From Euphorbia lathyris (Eukaryota > Streptophyta > Magnoliopsida > Malpighiales > Euphorbiaceae): a stretch of 64,000 nucleotides of DNA. Shown piece by piece: positions 12,194 through 22,734 of the stretch. The translations under genes and the position numbers were made by a program. Positions within the stretch are counted from its first letter, which is position 1, and each line of letters opens with the position of its first letter. The stretch lies in NCBI RefSeq assembly GCF_963576675.1, contig NC_088919.1, forward strand, positions 45,592,501-45,656,500, written 5' to 3'. The notes under the pieces are model-generated. The model was not told the origin of the DNA. It was given only the letters and a program-made list of their open reading frames with translations, and did no database searches.

Positions 12194-12691
12194 TGATTCA
12201 TAACCGAATTAACGATTAAGGGATTAATTATGGTTTTTGCCAATAAAAAAATATTTATAAAACCAGAAATTACGAAAACCTCTAATTAATTAATTTATCA
12301 TTAAGACATATTTATTTTATTTTAATTTATTTCAAAAAAGCAGCCAACTTTTAAGCATAATCTCTATCTTTCATCATGAACGGTGTAATGGGTTGAAGCT
12401 TTACGCAATCCCATTATCCCCGTCGCCCACCCACTTCTTCTTCTTCTTCTTCTTCTTCTTCCATTTCATTCTCTTCTCATTCACTCTCTCTCCTCTTAGC
12501 TTCTCTAATTTCCGGTGTCCAAAATATCTTTCCTTTCCTTTCCTTTTAGTTTCATCTGTTTCCTTTTTGGTTCTAATTGCCTTCTTCCACCTCCAGATCC
12601 ACTTTCCTAGATACAATTACATAAAAACTGAAATCCCTAATTAGGTTTTCTGTTTTTACCCAATTCTAAGGCGGAAAAGGACCAATTTCTA
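12194..12691 (+). promoter_or_regulatory. Upstream region and leader of the LOG2-like gene
   Basis: AT-rich sequence changes near 12400 to a strongly pyrimidine-rich leader, including a (CTT)n run at about 12433-12462 and CTCTCTC tracts, typical of plant 5' UTRs. No unambiguous TATA box or transcription start can be assigned from sequence alone. Confidence 0.45.
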
Positions 12692-15133
12692 ATGGGTAAT
12701 ATTAGTAGCAGCGGTGCGCATAGTCGCCGGAGGCACGGTAGTCGACGGAATCATCCTCCGCCTCCTCCACCTGCAGCACCGCAACCGGAAATTACAGCTA
12801 ATAGGTATGTATTCGCTGCCGCTACTCCATTCCCATCACAGTATCCGAATCCTAACCCGCCCCCATATTACCAATACCCGGGTTACTACCATCCTCCGCC
12901 ACCGGCTATGCCGGTACCGTTACCTGCGCCTTATGATCACCATCATAGGGTTGACCCGTCTCATTGGGTTGGCGGGCGGTACCCGTGTGGACCGGTGATG
13001 CAGGCTCCAGCTCCTTATATGGAGCATCAGAAGGCGGTTACAATTAGGAATGATGTTAATTTGAAGAAGGAAAGTTTGAGGGTTGAAGCAGATGAAGAGA
13101 ATCCGGGGAAATTTCTTGTTGCTTTCACATTTGATGCTACTGTTGCTGGAAGGTAAAGGCTAAAGCTTTTCAATTTTTGAACTCTTTCAATTGTATGCTT
13201 GTTTGTTTTGATGTGTTTTTAGCAGTAATTAGGGGTGGCAAAACTGGTTTTCCTGTCATAATCTGAGTTATATAATATATATTTAACATGATTTTATATG
13301 ATATAAATTAAAAAAAAATGAAAATCTTTGTCAAACTCATCTAGTCCAGTGGGTTATCTCTGTAAATTGTATTGTCCGTTGTATGGTTGGCTAGTCTCTG
13401 AAAATCCTGACATCTGGGTGTCTCAAAATCCTGACGTCAGGGTGTCTCAAACTCCTGTCGTGAGACTGTACGTCGGGCTGTCTCTGAAAATCCTGTCTTC
13501 AGGGTATCTCAAAATCCTTTGGCGAGACTGTGCCGGTTGTCTCTATAAATCCTATGGCCGGGTTGTCTCTATAAATCCTATGGCCGGGTTGTCTCTGAAA
13601 ATCCTGTAGCGGGGTTGTCTCTGTAAATCCTATTGCCGGGTTGTATCTATAAATCATATTGTTGAATTATCTATGTAAATCAAATTGTCTGGTTGTTGCG
13701 GTAAAATCCTATCGTTGGGTTGTCTCTATAAATCCTATCATCGGGTTGTCTCTATAAATCCTATCGCCGTGTTGTCTCTATAAATCCTATGGTCGTGTTG
13801 TCCCTATAAATCCTATCGTCGGGTTGTCCCTATAAATCCTATGGTCGGGTTATCCCTATAAATCCTATGGTCGGGTTATCTCTATAACTCCTATTGCGGG
13901 GGTTGTCTCTATATATCCTATCGTCGTGTTGTCCCTATATATCCTATTGTCGGGTTGTGTCTATAAATTGTATTGTCGAATTATCTTTGACGGGTTGTTG
14001 CGGTAAAATCCTATCACGGGGTTGTCTCTGAAAATCCTATCGTGGGGGTTGTCTCTGAAAATCCTATCGTGGGGGTTGTCTCTATAAATCCTATCGTCAG
14101 GCTGTCTCTATAAATCCCATCCTAGGTTGTCTTGATATATCATATCGTTGGGTTGTGTCTATCAATTATATTGTCAAATTATCTCTGTAAATCATATTGT
14201 CGGAATGCTGCGGTAAATTGTCGGGTTGTCTTTTAAATCGTATTGTCGTGTCAATTCTTGACAGCTCTAACAGTATGGTATTTTTGTTCTTTCCTGAACA
14301 ATTGAATTTGAAAAGTTTCTGATTTGTATGGACTTGGAATAAATACTTGGATTTGTTTGCTTGTGTTGCCTTTATTATATTCCTTTAGGGAATTAACATT
14401 TCATTCTTTGTCCAACAGCATCACTGTTTTCTTCTTCGCCAAAGAAGGCGAGGATTGCGTCCTGACTCCGACGAAGGAAAACATTCTTCCACCGGTGACA
14501 GTAAATTTCCAACAAGGCCTGGGGCAGAAATTCAGACAACCTTCCGGAACCGGAATTGATTTCACTATGTTTGAGGAGAGAGAGTTACTGAAAGAGGGTG
14601 AAATGGATGTTTATCCTCTAGCAGTGAAGGCAGAGGCTTCAACCTCTGCTAATAATCAAGAAGGAGAAGAAGGAAACGCAGCAGCCGTGTCAGGGAGTAC
14701 GAATTCTCAAATTACACAAGCTGTGTTTGAGAAGGACAAAGGTCAGTACCAGTTGCGGGTAGCGAAGCAGATTCTATGGGTGAATGAGATGAGGTATGAG
14801 TTGCAGGAGATTTATGGGATTGGAAATTCGGTTGAGGGTGATGTCGATGCAAATGATCCGGGAAAGGAATGTGTCATTTGCTTGTCTGAACCTCGGGACA
14901 CTACGGTTCTTCCCTGCCGCCACATGGTTAGTAAATTCCCTGTATCTTCTTCAAGTAAGGAGCTTATTCTCTGTTTATCATGTGGTTGAAGATGAATGTT
15001 TTATTGTATGGTGCAGTGTATGTGCAGTGGATGTGCAAAGGTTTTGAGGTTCCAAACCAACCGATGCCCGATTTGCCGACAACCTGTTGAAAGGCTTTTA
15101 GAGATAAAGGTCAACAATGGACCAGAAGAATGA
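12692..15133 (+). CDS. LOG2: RING-type E3 ubiquitin ligase, LOG2/LUL family
   Basis: Three exons, 12692-13152, 14419-14926 and 15017-15133, join in frame to 361 codons plus stop; all introns are GT-AG. The N-terminus MGNISSSG fits an N-myristoylation signal, as in LOG2, where it directs membrane attachment. A Pro/Tyr-rich low-complexity region (about residues 25-105) is followed by the conserved [15 protein letters not shown] block and the family domain preceding the RING (about 140-250). A C3HC4 RING follows (about 305-350): [25 protein letters not shown] and CPICRQPV. Family members transfer ubiquitin at the plasma membrane; LOG2 works with GDU1 in amino-acid export. The first exon start is supported by the myristoylation motif. 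Intron 1 (1,266 bp) carries a transposon with a minisatellite. A LUL paralogue rather than LOG2 itself remains possible. Confidence 0.93.
13230..14269. mobile_element. hAT-like element in intron 1 of the LOG2-like gene
   Basis: The left end is TAGGGGTGGCAA and the right end TTGACAGCTCTA, an imperfect 12 bp terminal inverted repeat of a kind common in plant hAT elements. Flanking octamers GCAGTAAT (13222-13229) and ACAGTATG (14270-14277) share CAGTA and are a plausible but degraded 8 bp duplication. Almost the whole interior is a tandem array (separate entry). No transposase. It sits wholly inside the intron, away from both splice sites. Confidence 0.55.
13345..14245. repeat. Minisatellite, about 34 units of 26 bp
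   Basis: Tandem repeat with a consensus close to GGGTTGTCTCTATAAATCCT followed by ATCGTC. By eye I count about 34 units, mostly 25-27 bp. The first units are the most divergent (CTGAAAATCCTGAC forms); the middle block 13540-13960 is the most homogeneous. A variant unit with GTTGTTGCGGTAAAATCCTA or a relative appears three times, near 13693, 13994 and 14207, each after a unit with (G/A)AATTATCT, suggesting an overlaid higher-order repeat. There are no unique spacers. Confidence 0.9.
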
Positions 15134-17793
15134 AGAGTGAAGAAGGTGCTCCTCTTGCTGTATAGCAGTTTTTTTTTTCTTTTTCCAATTCTTATCTTCC
15201 TTTTGGTTTTCTTGCTTTCAAATAATCAAACAGGAAAATATAATCAAATTTGCAGTATGGTTAGCATTGTGCCCGAAATCGTTGGGCCGATGCCTTTCAG
15301 CTTGCTCGTCGTGTGGGTGCTTAATGCCAATATATTATGGTTTTTCATAGCATATTTTTGATTGTTTTCACACCCTTTTCATCATTTGGTTTGAATTATG
15401 GCATTTTGATGCTCGATGATCGGATTCAGATAGAGGGTATTCTTTCGTTTCAGCGGGAAAAAAAATGGCTGAAAGTTCCAGTGACTGAATTCAAGAGACG
15501 GTGAAGACTTTTCGTTTCGGAAAGCCTTGTAACAGGACGCATTGCAGTTTGTTATATTTTTACTGTATTTCCATACATCTTCTCCATAAATATTGTATTG
15601 TATGTTTGCATAATCAAATGCGAAAATGATGCTTTCTTGGCTCATACATAATAATGGCTGCCCAATCTATATATGATAAGTTGATGACCATTACTTAGCA
15701 GGGAAACACATGATGAAAAGTTGTGGAAGTTTATGACCAGTCGTGAATAGACCTATTCACGGGTTTGGGTATCCATCCGGCTCACTCGGGTTGCAGCCGT
15801 GTCCAATAGACTGGATTTGGACAGGGAAAAATGACATTATAAGTCCGTCCCGATCTCTTCTAAACCTGTCTGTTTTGTGTTAGATTTTGGGATTTTTAGG
15901 CTGGTCTTGGGATTTGATTTAGCTCAATCCTAACTCAACCCGAGTTCGGTTAAATTGATAGTGTGCTAGATAGGGTTTTAGACTGTTTGTTTGATAGGTT
16001 TTTGGCGCTCCTAACTCCTTTTCAGCCAGCCTTGGACAAAATAAAAGAGCGAGTACATGACAAAAATGTGTTCTTTATTGGTTAGTTGTAAATAGTTTCC
16101 AACTATTATTGGATGCGGGTCAAATTTGATCTTACACGTTTCGTTTTTTATAAGTTTAGATCTGACGTTAACGTATGAAATGATATAAATTTAATTCTAA
16201 CATTTTTAAGTAAAATTAATTTTATTCTTGTGTTATCGAAAATTTAAAACGACCGGTTTGACTATTATTTAATTGTCACATTGCACTTTTTAAATAAATT
16301 TGTCGATAACCTGAAGTGGTTTTGTAAATTTTTTTTGTTATTTGTAATTAGATTAGTAACACGATAAAGTTTTTACATACTTTAGATACTTCGATAAATT
16401 TTAGTGAACTTCTTATATTAAGTACCTGATCCTTTATGTCATTTGGAGGATTTCTAATTTACATTTGGACATCTATATTATGATTATTAAATAAAAATAA
16501 TAATGAGGTTTCTTATAATATGTGCGTGTTCATATTATACTTGACAGAATATGTATGAGATGTCTTCCATTTGACATAAAGAAGGAAAGTTTTATGTAAC
16601 ATGTAAATAATTGTTAAATCAGTTATTTCAATTTTCGGTAATGTAGAGTTAAAATTGATTTTGTTTGAAAAAACTATGGATAAATTTGTATCATTTTGTA
16701 TATTAAAACTAAATCTACACTTTTTTGAAAACTTTATGGTCAAATTTAACATTTATATATAAGATTTATCGCACCAAGGTATTGGCTATGGATCATGATT
16801 CTTAAATATCATAGAACGTGATTTTCAAATGTCATACAACATAATGTGAGTGATTCTCAAATATCACAGAAAAATACAAAGAATATATTATCTGATCTTA
16901 ACAAGAATTCAAAACGAATCAAATCTTCTAGGTAAGATTACTCTTATGAATGTTGTTATGAAGTAGGATTTTTACTCTTGTGAATAAGGGTGTTAACGAG
17001 TCGAACCAAGGAGGAGCCTAGGTAAGATCAACTAAAAAATGGGTGAGGTCAAGTTTGGCTCGAGCTTGAATTTCGCCGAGTTCCAAAAATTGGGCTCGTT
17101 TTGGAGCTCTTGAGAATCAAATTTAGGTTTAGATTAGGAGCGGCTCGATTCAAGAACAATCGGAGAATGATCTTTAGTCCAAATTTACACTTAATTGTAT
17201 GTATTTGTTTTAACATTTTACTAGTTAAAATAATAATCAAGTATGTTCACGAGCTATTGAGGAGAGTTTAAAAAAATTTAAACTTAGTTTGTTAATGTCT
17301 CCAACTGAGTTATCTCGAATGGACTTTTGAATGTACTCTAATTAAGCGGAGCTTAAATAGTTTACAGATTACATTGACTAACTTATTAAGACCTCTTCCA
17401 TTGACTTATTAAGACCTCTACTTGTTAATGCTGTTATCGGTAGGTCTCTTTCTTGAGCTTACCACTAATGATTTAAATTGTTAGTATCTAGTTTCAATTA
17501 CTATGGATTTTAGGTGTATTAAATAATTGGATAAAATATAATAACATTATTTAATATATTATCCACATATTTTTTTTTAAAGCTCATTAATCCCTATCCT
17601 TCAATGTACAAATTTCTTATTTTTGAAATGAATATAATAACGTAATTATTGAGCTCCCATATATGATAGTATTTATTTTTGTTTTTGACTGAATGCAATA
17701 TATACTATACTGTTGTCAATAAACGTCTTAGATTTCTGTATTTAAATTTATATTATTTACAATTTGAAATAAAAAATTTACTATTTTCCTTCG
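15134..17793. other. Intergenic region with no supported gene
   Basis: AT-rich DNA downstream of the LOG2-like gene. Its 3' UTR must lie at the start, but no unambiguous polyadenylation site can be assigned. A perfect small palindrome, GTGAATA-GACC-TATTCAC, occurs at 15743-15760. Around 16985-17260 there is a sequence beginning GGGTGTTAACGAGTCGAAC that resembles the ends of degraded plant DNA transposons; I cannot define its other end. Open frames here are short and lack recognisable motifs. Confidence 0.5.
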
Positions 17794-17810
17794 TATTATA
17801 AATATCAAAA

Positions 17811-17991
17811 TTTCAAACCTCTGCTTGAAAGGTTTGAGGTTCGATTCCCCACTCCGTCAAAATTTAGCCCTCATTGGTAGGTGATCTGTAAATTCCACTA
17901 TAAACCCTCATCGAGGTCTGTGATTTGCCCTGACCTTGGGAGTGGGTAGACCTACTCTTACCTATACTTTTTTTTTCTACCAAAAAAAAAA
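17811..17991 (+). mobile_element. SINE with 17 bp target duplication
   Basis: The 181 bp element is flanked by identical copies of TATTATAAATATCAAAA (17794-17810 and 17992-18008). A pol III B-box-like GGTTCGATTCC lies at about 17849, a C/T-rich body follows, and the 3' end is a T-run plus CTACC and a ten-base A tail. The A box is not clear, so the copy may be 5'-shortened. It lies 3' of the GST gene. Confidence 0.8.
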
Positions 17992-18274
17992 TATTATAAA
18001 TATCAAAAACTGGTTCGAACAATGAAAAATACAAATTTCCTATGCGGATGAAAAGATAGCATTCTATTAACCGAAATTTTAATAATTACACAATATTATA
18101 TGTAGCGAATACATTTTAGAGTAAAAAAAACACGAGCAAAACCAAAATTGAACAATCCACAAATTTACACAATCCACAGCTCATCCATGAACAATGGATA
18201 CGTCATTTTTATCAAACACTATACATACATTCTCCCAAGACAAGTTTTGACAGAATCAAAACGGCCCCGGAAGA

Positions 18275-21200
18275 TCATTTCCTAGCCTGCAGGATCAAAT
18301 TTTAGAGAGATTAAAAATCATGATTCATACCAAATTGTTGCAATTTCATGTTTATATTGGGATCATGTCTGTCTGATAGCTTACCTGCTGTAAATACTTC
18401 TTGAAAACTTCAACAACCTCTACGGGGTCGGGTTTGGTCTGCTTGTAAGCTTCAATCTTGTTCATCTCCTGTATGCATTTTATCAATACAGGAGTTAGAA
18501 ATCAATCGTAATTGAAACGCGTACGAATAGACTTCGAAAGCTGGAGATGCAAACTAACAATTGAAACACGTATGGAACCACAATGATCAGGGGCAAATAC
18601 AGACTTCGAAAGCTGGGGGGCAAATTTACACCCCAGCAGTGCCCTTTTGTGGAGACAGGTGGTTGAACCACCCCTCCCAGGGGTTGTTCCTAGAGGGCCG
18701 GGGTGCTCTGGCATCCCGAGCGCCTGTCTCCGCCCCTGATAATGATGACATAGTCTTTTTGAAATCATTGTTCATTAGATAATTGATTAAATACTACTTT
18801 GATTTGACAAATTAGCTTCAGTGTTCAGCGTGGTCATTAATAATAAAATATTCTTATGTTTGATTGACGGAATAAGATGAGATGAAATAGGCAATTTTTT
18901 TATTCAAAAGACAACGTTACACTCAAATATAAATTTTTTTCTTTTAAAATTTTAATTATTACTATCAATTATTCAAATATTTAAAATATATTATCTATTC
19001 CCTCAACTATTCAAATGTAATTTTGTAAATAAATAAAATATAGTCTTAGAAATACCTATTCCTATGTTAAAATAAAAAATAGCTATTCCACAAAAACATG
19101 GAATACACTTTCCATGTAATAGCTATTCCAACAATTTTTTTTTTAACCAAAGGTGTGAATAGCTATTCTCTTCTTCCCAACCAAACAAGCCCCAAGAAAA
19201 CAAGCTCCTTAAAAATCAACCAACATGCAATGCAAGCCCAAAATACTAACGAGTTGTTTGTTTCCATTTTCCGGAATTACTTTTAACTTGTTAGTCCAAA
19301 CAACAGAAAATCTAGTGTTGGATTGAATTTATAAAAAGAACAATTATTACCTTTTTTTTTATGGAAACAACAACTCATTTTTAGAATTTTTTATGAACAA
19401 CTTTTCGTATTTATTTGATTTCGACAAAATTACCCTTCATATTTTCACAAAATGCGTTTCTTATTTAACTATTCCAATCTCTATAACACTATTATCCTAC
19501 GAACAAGGTTTGGTAAAAATGCTTTTCGTATTTATTTGAATTTGCCAAAATTACTCTTCATACTTCCACAAAACACGTTTCTTATTTAACTATTCCAATC
19601 ATAGATCTTATACTAATTTCTGACACACCCCACACGCAAATGCCTCATGAGTTTGCAGCGTGTATAACACGAGCCCATTCCGCCATGTGCTTTTTAATTC
19701 CCTAAATTAATGAGGTTGCCATGACTTGAACCCTCGACCGTTTGGTCCTAGATACCATGTCATGGAACCGATAGAACTAAAAGCTCGAGCTGATAGTTAA
19801 GGCCGAATCATAATAGATCTTATACGAATCTTTGACAGAACTAAACAGATTGAGAAAAAACAAAGAATATACACACTACAACTCGACACTCTCTCAAGTC
19901 TGAGGAGGCAAATAGAAACACGAAAGCTAATATATCAAATGGTGATTTATGAACATACCTGAATCCAAGCTGCAAATTTAGGCCTGCCTGTTGTGATGTC
20001 ATGGTTCATAACTTCTGAGAAGTAGATTTGGACTCTATCAACGAATGGTATATAGACTATATCAACCTGAAAGAAATTGTCATATCATCACAAGTTAACC
20101 AATAAGCAATCAATCAATACATGCATTATGAAATAATTTAGTCCCAAGAGTCCGTTTCCTATATTAAAGGGCGGCCCGGTGCACTACGCGTCCCACCACA
20201 TGGGTGTATTGGGGGGCAGACCTTTCCCCTACCAATTTTTTGGCAAGAGACCGCTCCTAAAACTCGAACCTGTGACCGACAATGTTTAACTTTGCGCCAA
20301 GGCTCGCCCTCTAGTCCGTTTCCTATATTCTTTACAAATATTGTTTCTCAGTGTCCATTTCCGTTATCCATTTCCATGCAACATTGGTGTCAAGACAAGA
20401 AGAAGAATCAAACAAAATTAAGCAAAGCTAACTTACCAAACAGAACTGGCCACCAAGCAAGAATGGTCCATCATCAAATTTTTGAAGAGCATTTTCCAAG
20501 TAATTAAAAACAGGAGCTAAAAACAAATTAGCAATCCAAGTAAGCATAGTTCATATGAAGAAAAGAGAATTTAAAAATAGAAAATTCCAGAACTGACCAG
20601 TTTCTTGTATTAAATCTCCCTTCATTGAAGCAAACAATGTTCCAACAAATTTATCAGTGTAGGCAAATAACTCTTCAGCAAACTCTTTCTTAGCAGGATC
20701 CTACATCAATCAATACCATACTTTAATCAAACTTATATACAGACTCTAAAGATCTTTACACACAGTTTTGAATATCTTACATCAGGAGAAAGAGATGGAC
20801 CTTCAAAGTTGCAATCCAAATATTTAGCTAAATCAAGACTCTCTCCAATGATTTTGCCATTATGTTCCAAAGCAGGCACCTACAGGGAAGGAAAACACAT
20901 TATCAACCAAAAAACCCTAGAACAACTGCAAATCAATGAACCAGCTAAATTTTGGAGTCATTCAATGGGTAAAATACATCCATGGCCAGTAATATTTTGG
21001 ACTCATAAAAATCCTTGAGGTTTACATTATTTAACATTAAAGTCCAATAAAAGAAATTCCATGAAAAAATGGACGAAATGATGACCTGAAAAAAGGTTTT
21101 TGACCATAACTGTGACATGGATAAAATACATTTAATGTTTGTCACAGAATGCAAATTTTTATGTCATGAAATGAAATTTAGGGTCATAATCAGGGGCGGA

Positions 21201-22435
21201 ACCAGAGGGGGGTTGGCCGGGGCTCCAGCCCCGGCCGGCCGCCCGAGAATTGAGAAAATTTTTTTTTTTAGTAATGGTGTCTCGTAATATTTCGGAGATA
21301 ATTATATTGAATCTATGTAGTATTATATCAATGTTTAAAGGTAGATGAGATGGTTAAAGATCCTTGCTTTTATTTGAGAAGTCACGTGTTCGATTCCCTT
21401 CAACCTTATTTTATTTTAAAAAGTTTTTATTTTTAAATGAACTCTTTATTTTTATTTTCATAACACTTTTGAATTCATTTTTAATATATATTTACCATTA
21501 AAAAAAATAAACATATTTAATATTCAATTAGTTCAATGTTAGTTTCTAAAAAAAATGATAACATTTTTACAGTTTTAATGTGTTGGAGGCTAAAAAAATT
21601 TTGCCCAGCCCTTACGGGCTGGACTTTGAAAATTTACCGTCAACCGCACAGTTAATTCCGATTTTTTTTTAACGTTTTGAATTTTTTTTTATTGATGTGT
21701 TTGAGCTCCGGGTCATTCGAGCTCCTGGTTCCGCCACTGGTCATAATATTAGTAGTAATATAGTTCCGGGATCATAAATGTATTTTATTCAAATAATAAA
21801 GCAAAACTAAAGACTTTTTTTCTTTTCCCAACGCCTCATCAAGAAATAGTTTTCCAGGAAATGAAAAATGAAAACAGACCTTATTTGCAGAGTAAACTTT
21901 CTCTCCATACCAAGTAGGTCTATTTTGAAGGTTGAGAGGAACTAGCTTGATTATGTCTTGTAATCCCTGCAAATTCAAATCATAAATCAATAAATCAAAA
22001 CAAAACAAAACAAAAGTTAAGAAATCAACCTTGTAGTTCCTGGTGATCCACACTCTCTGTGCAAATCCGCATTGGTAGGACGTATACAGCCTTCAAATCG
22101 GAAAAGAACAAAAGCGTTAGATGAATCTAAATCTAAATGGATCGGAAACCAAAAATGTTCAACAAATTAAAAAAAAAAAAAAAATTAGCAGCAGATGCAT
22201 ACATCAACTAAAGCATAAAAAAGAAAAAGGGAATAGAATAGAAAAGAAGAAGTCACCTAATAGTTCCGTCAAAAAGAGGAGGTTGATCGGAGGTAGCATC
22301 CAAAGATGGAGGCAAATTCTCAGGTACACTTTTGTCCAAACTTGAAACAGAACAAGAAATTGAGAGAGATGAACAAAACTAAAATCGTAATTGAAAAGAA
22401 ACTGGAACTGGAGAATCTTACGCAGTGGCAGCCAT
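18275..22435 (-). CDS. GSTL: Lambda-class glutathione S-transferase
   Basis: Ten exons on the minus strand: 22422-22435, 22257-22340, 22030-22090, 21880-21966, 20781-20879, 20598-20700, 20437-20516, 19959-20066, 18385-18468 and 18275-18286. They join in frame to 243 codons plus stop, with GT-AG introns throughout; usual family length is about 235-240. The N-terminal thioredoxin-like domain (about residues 35-115) has LYTSYQC, the position of the catalytic cysteine of lambda GSTs, then RVWITRNYKGLQD and the IGESLDLAKYLD motif. The all-helical C-terminal domain follows. Lambda enzymes use the cysteine for glutathione-dependent reduction and deglutathionylation, for example of flavonoid conjugates, rather than conjugation. 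The usual CPFA reads CGFA here. The first and last coding exons are only 14 and 12 nt. Introns carry several transposons. Confidence 0.93.
18588..18738. mobile_element. hAT-type MITE in GSTL intron 8
   Basis: The 151 bp element starts CAGGGGC and ends GCCCCTG. It is flanked by ACAATGAT (18580-18587) and ATAATGAT (18739-18746), an 8 bp duplication with one mismatch. It is GC-rich compared with its surroundings and has no coding capacity. It lies in the 1,490 bp intron between exons 8 and 9. Confidence 0.82.
19615..19830 (-). mobile_element. Possible SINE-like insertion in GSTL intron 8
   Basis: Read on the minus strand, a block contains GGTCGAGGGTTCAAGTCATGG, which resembles a tRNA-derived B box. 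It is flanked by imperfect direct repeats, ATAGATCTTATACTAAT (left, about 19601) and ATAGATCTTATACGAAT (right, about 19815), each followed by TGACA within ten bases. No A tail is evident, so the class is uncertain. Confidence 0.4.
20166..20312 (-). mobile_element. Au-type SINE in GSTL intron 7
   Basis: The 147 bp element lies between identical 17 bp duplications, AGTCCGTTTCCTATATT (20149-20165 and 20313-20329). On the minus strand it begins GAGGGCGAGCCTTGGCGCAA, has a B-box-like GGTTCGAGTTTT, and ends GTGCACCGGGCCGCCCTTT. These are hallmarks of the plant Au SINE family, which ends in a T-run rather than poly(A). Confidence 0.9.
21191..21739. mobile_element. hAT-type element in GSTL intron 4
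   Basis: The 549 bp element has ends CAGGGGCGGAACCAG and CTGGTTCCGCCACTG (near-perfect inverted repeats) and exact 8 bp duplications GTCATAAT (21183-21190 and 21740-21747). No transposase frame. Its interior includes a possible tRNA-like A/B box pair (GATGGTTAAAGATCC... and GTGTTCGATTCCC at about 21349-21400), perhaps a captured or nested SINE. Confidence 0.9.
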
Positions 22436-22734
22436 TGTTGATGCAGGATTAGTTGAGAGTCTGAAACGATGAATGAGGCAAGAGTCTATTTTCTTACTGT
22501 AATTCTCGTTGAAATTAATGCATGAAGGACGGCTGCAAGGACAAAAAGGAATAAAAGAGGAAGTGACAAGTGGAGGTTATCACAGTGTTTGATCATGGTA
22601 GATGGTGATTGTCGGTTGTGATGGCCAAAAAAGAAGCTAAGGTGTGGTGAGGTGTATGGTACTTCCTTTTGCTTTATTGTTGTATTTGTGAAAGGACAAA
22701 ATTGACCCTAGGAGTTGAAACCTTTCTTCTTCCT
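22436..22734 (-). promoter_or_regulatory. Upstream region of the GSTL gene
   Basis: About 300 bp between the GSTL start codon and copia-derived sequence. It must include the leader and at least part of the promoter. I see no clear TATA box or named element that I can support. Confidence 0.35.

Noticed and set aside
12401..12616. Antisense Lys-rich open frame upstream of the LOG2-like gene
   Set aside because: It is the complement of the (CTT)n pyrimidine-rich leader and has low complexity.
13328..13609. 93-codon open frame with repeated LSLKIL-like phrases
   Set aside because: It is translation of the minisatellite inside an intron, and the repeat period explains the regular residues.
13345..14245. 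Regularly spaced repeats suggesting a CRISPR array
   Set aside because: The units are contiguous, with no unique spacers. They degenerate gradually and lie in a plant intron. This is a minisatellite.
15743..15760. Transcription terminator (GTGAATA palindrome)
   Set aside because: Plant pol II genes do not use simple hairpin terminators, and the position is 600 bp past the gene.
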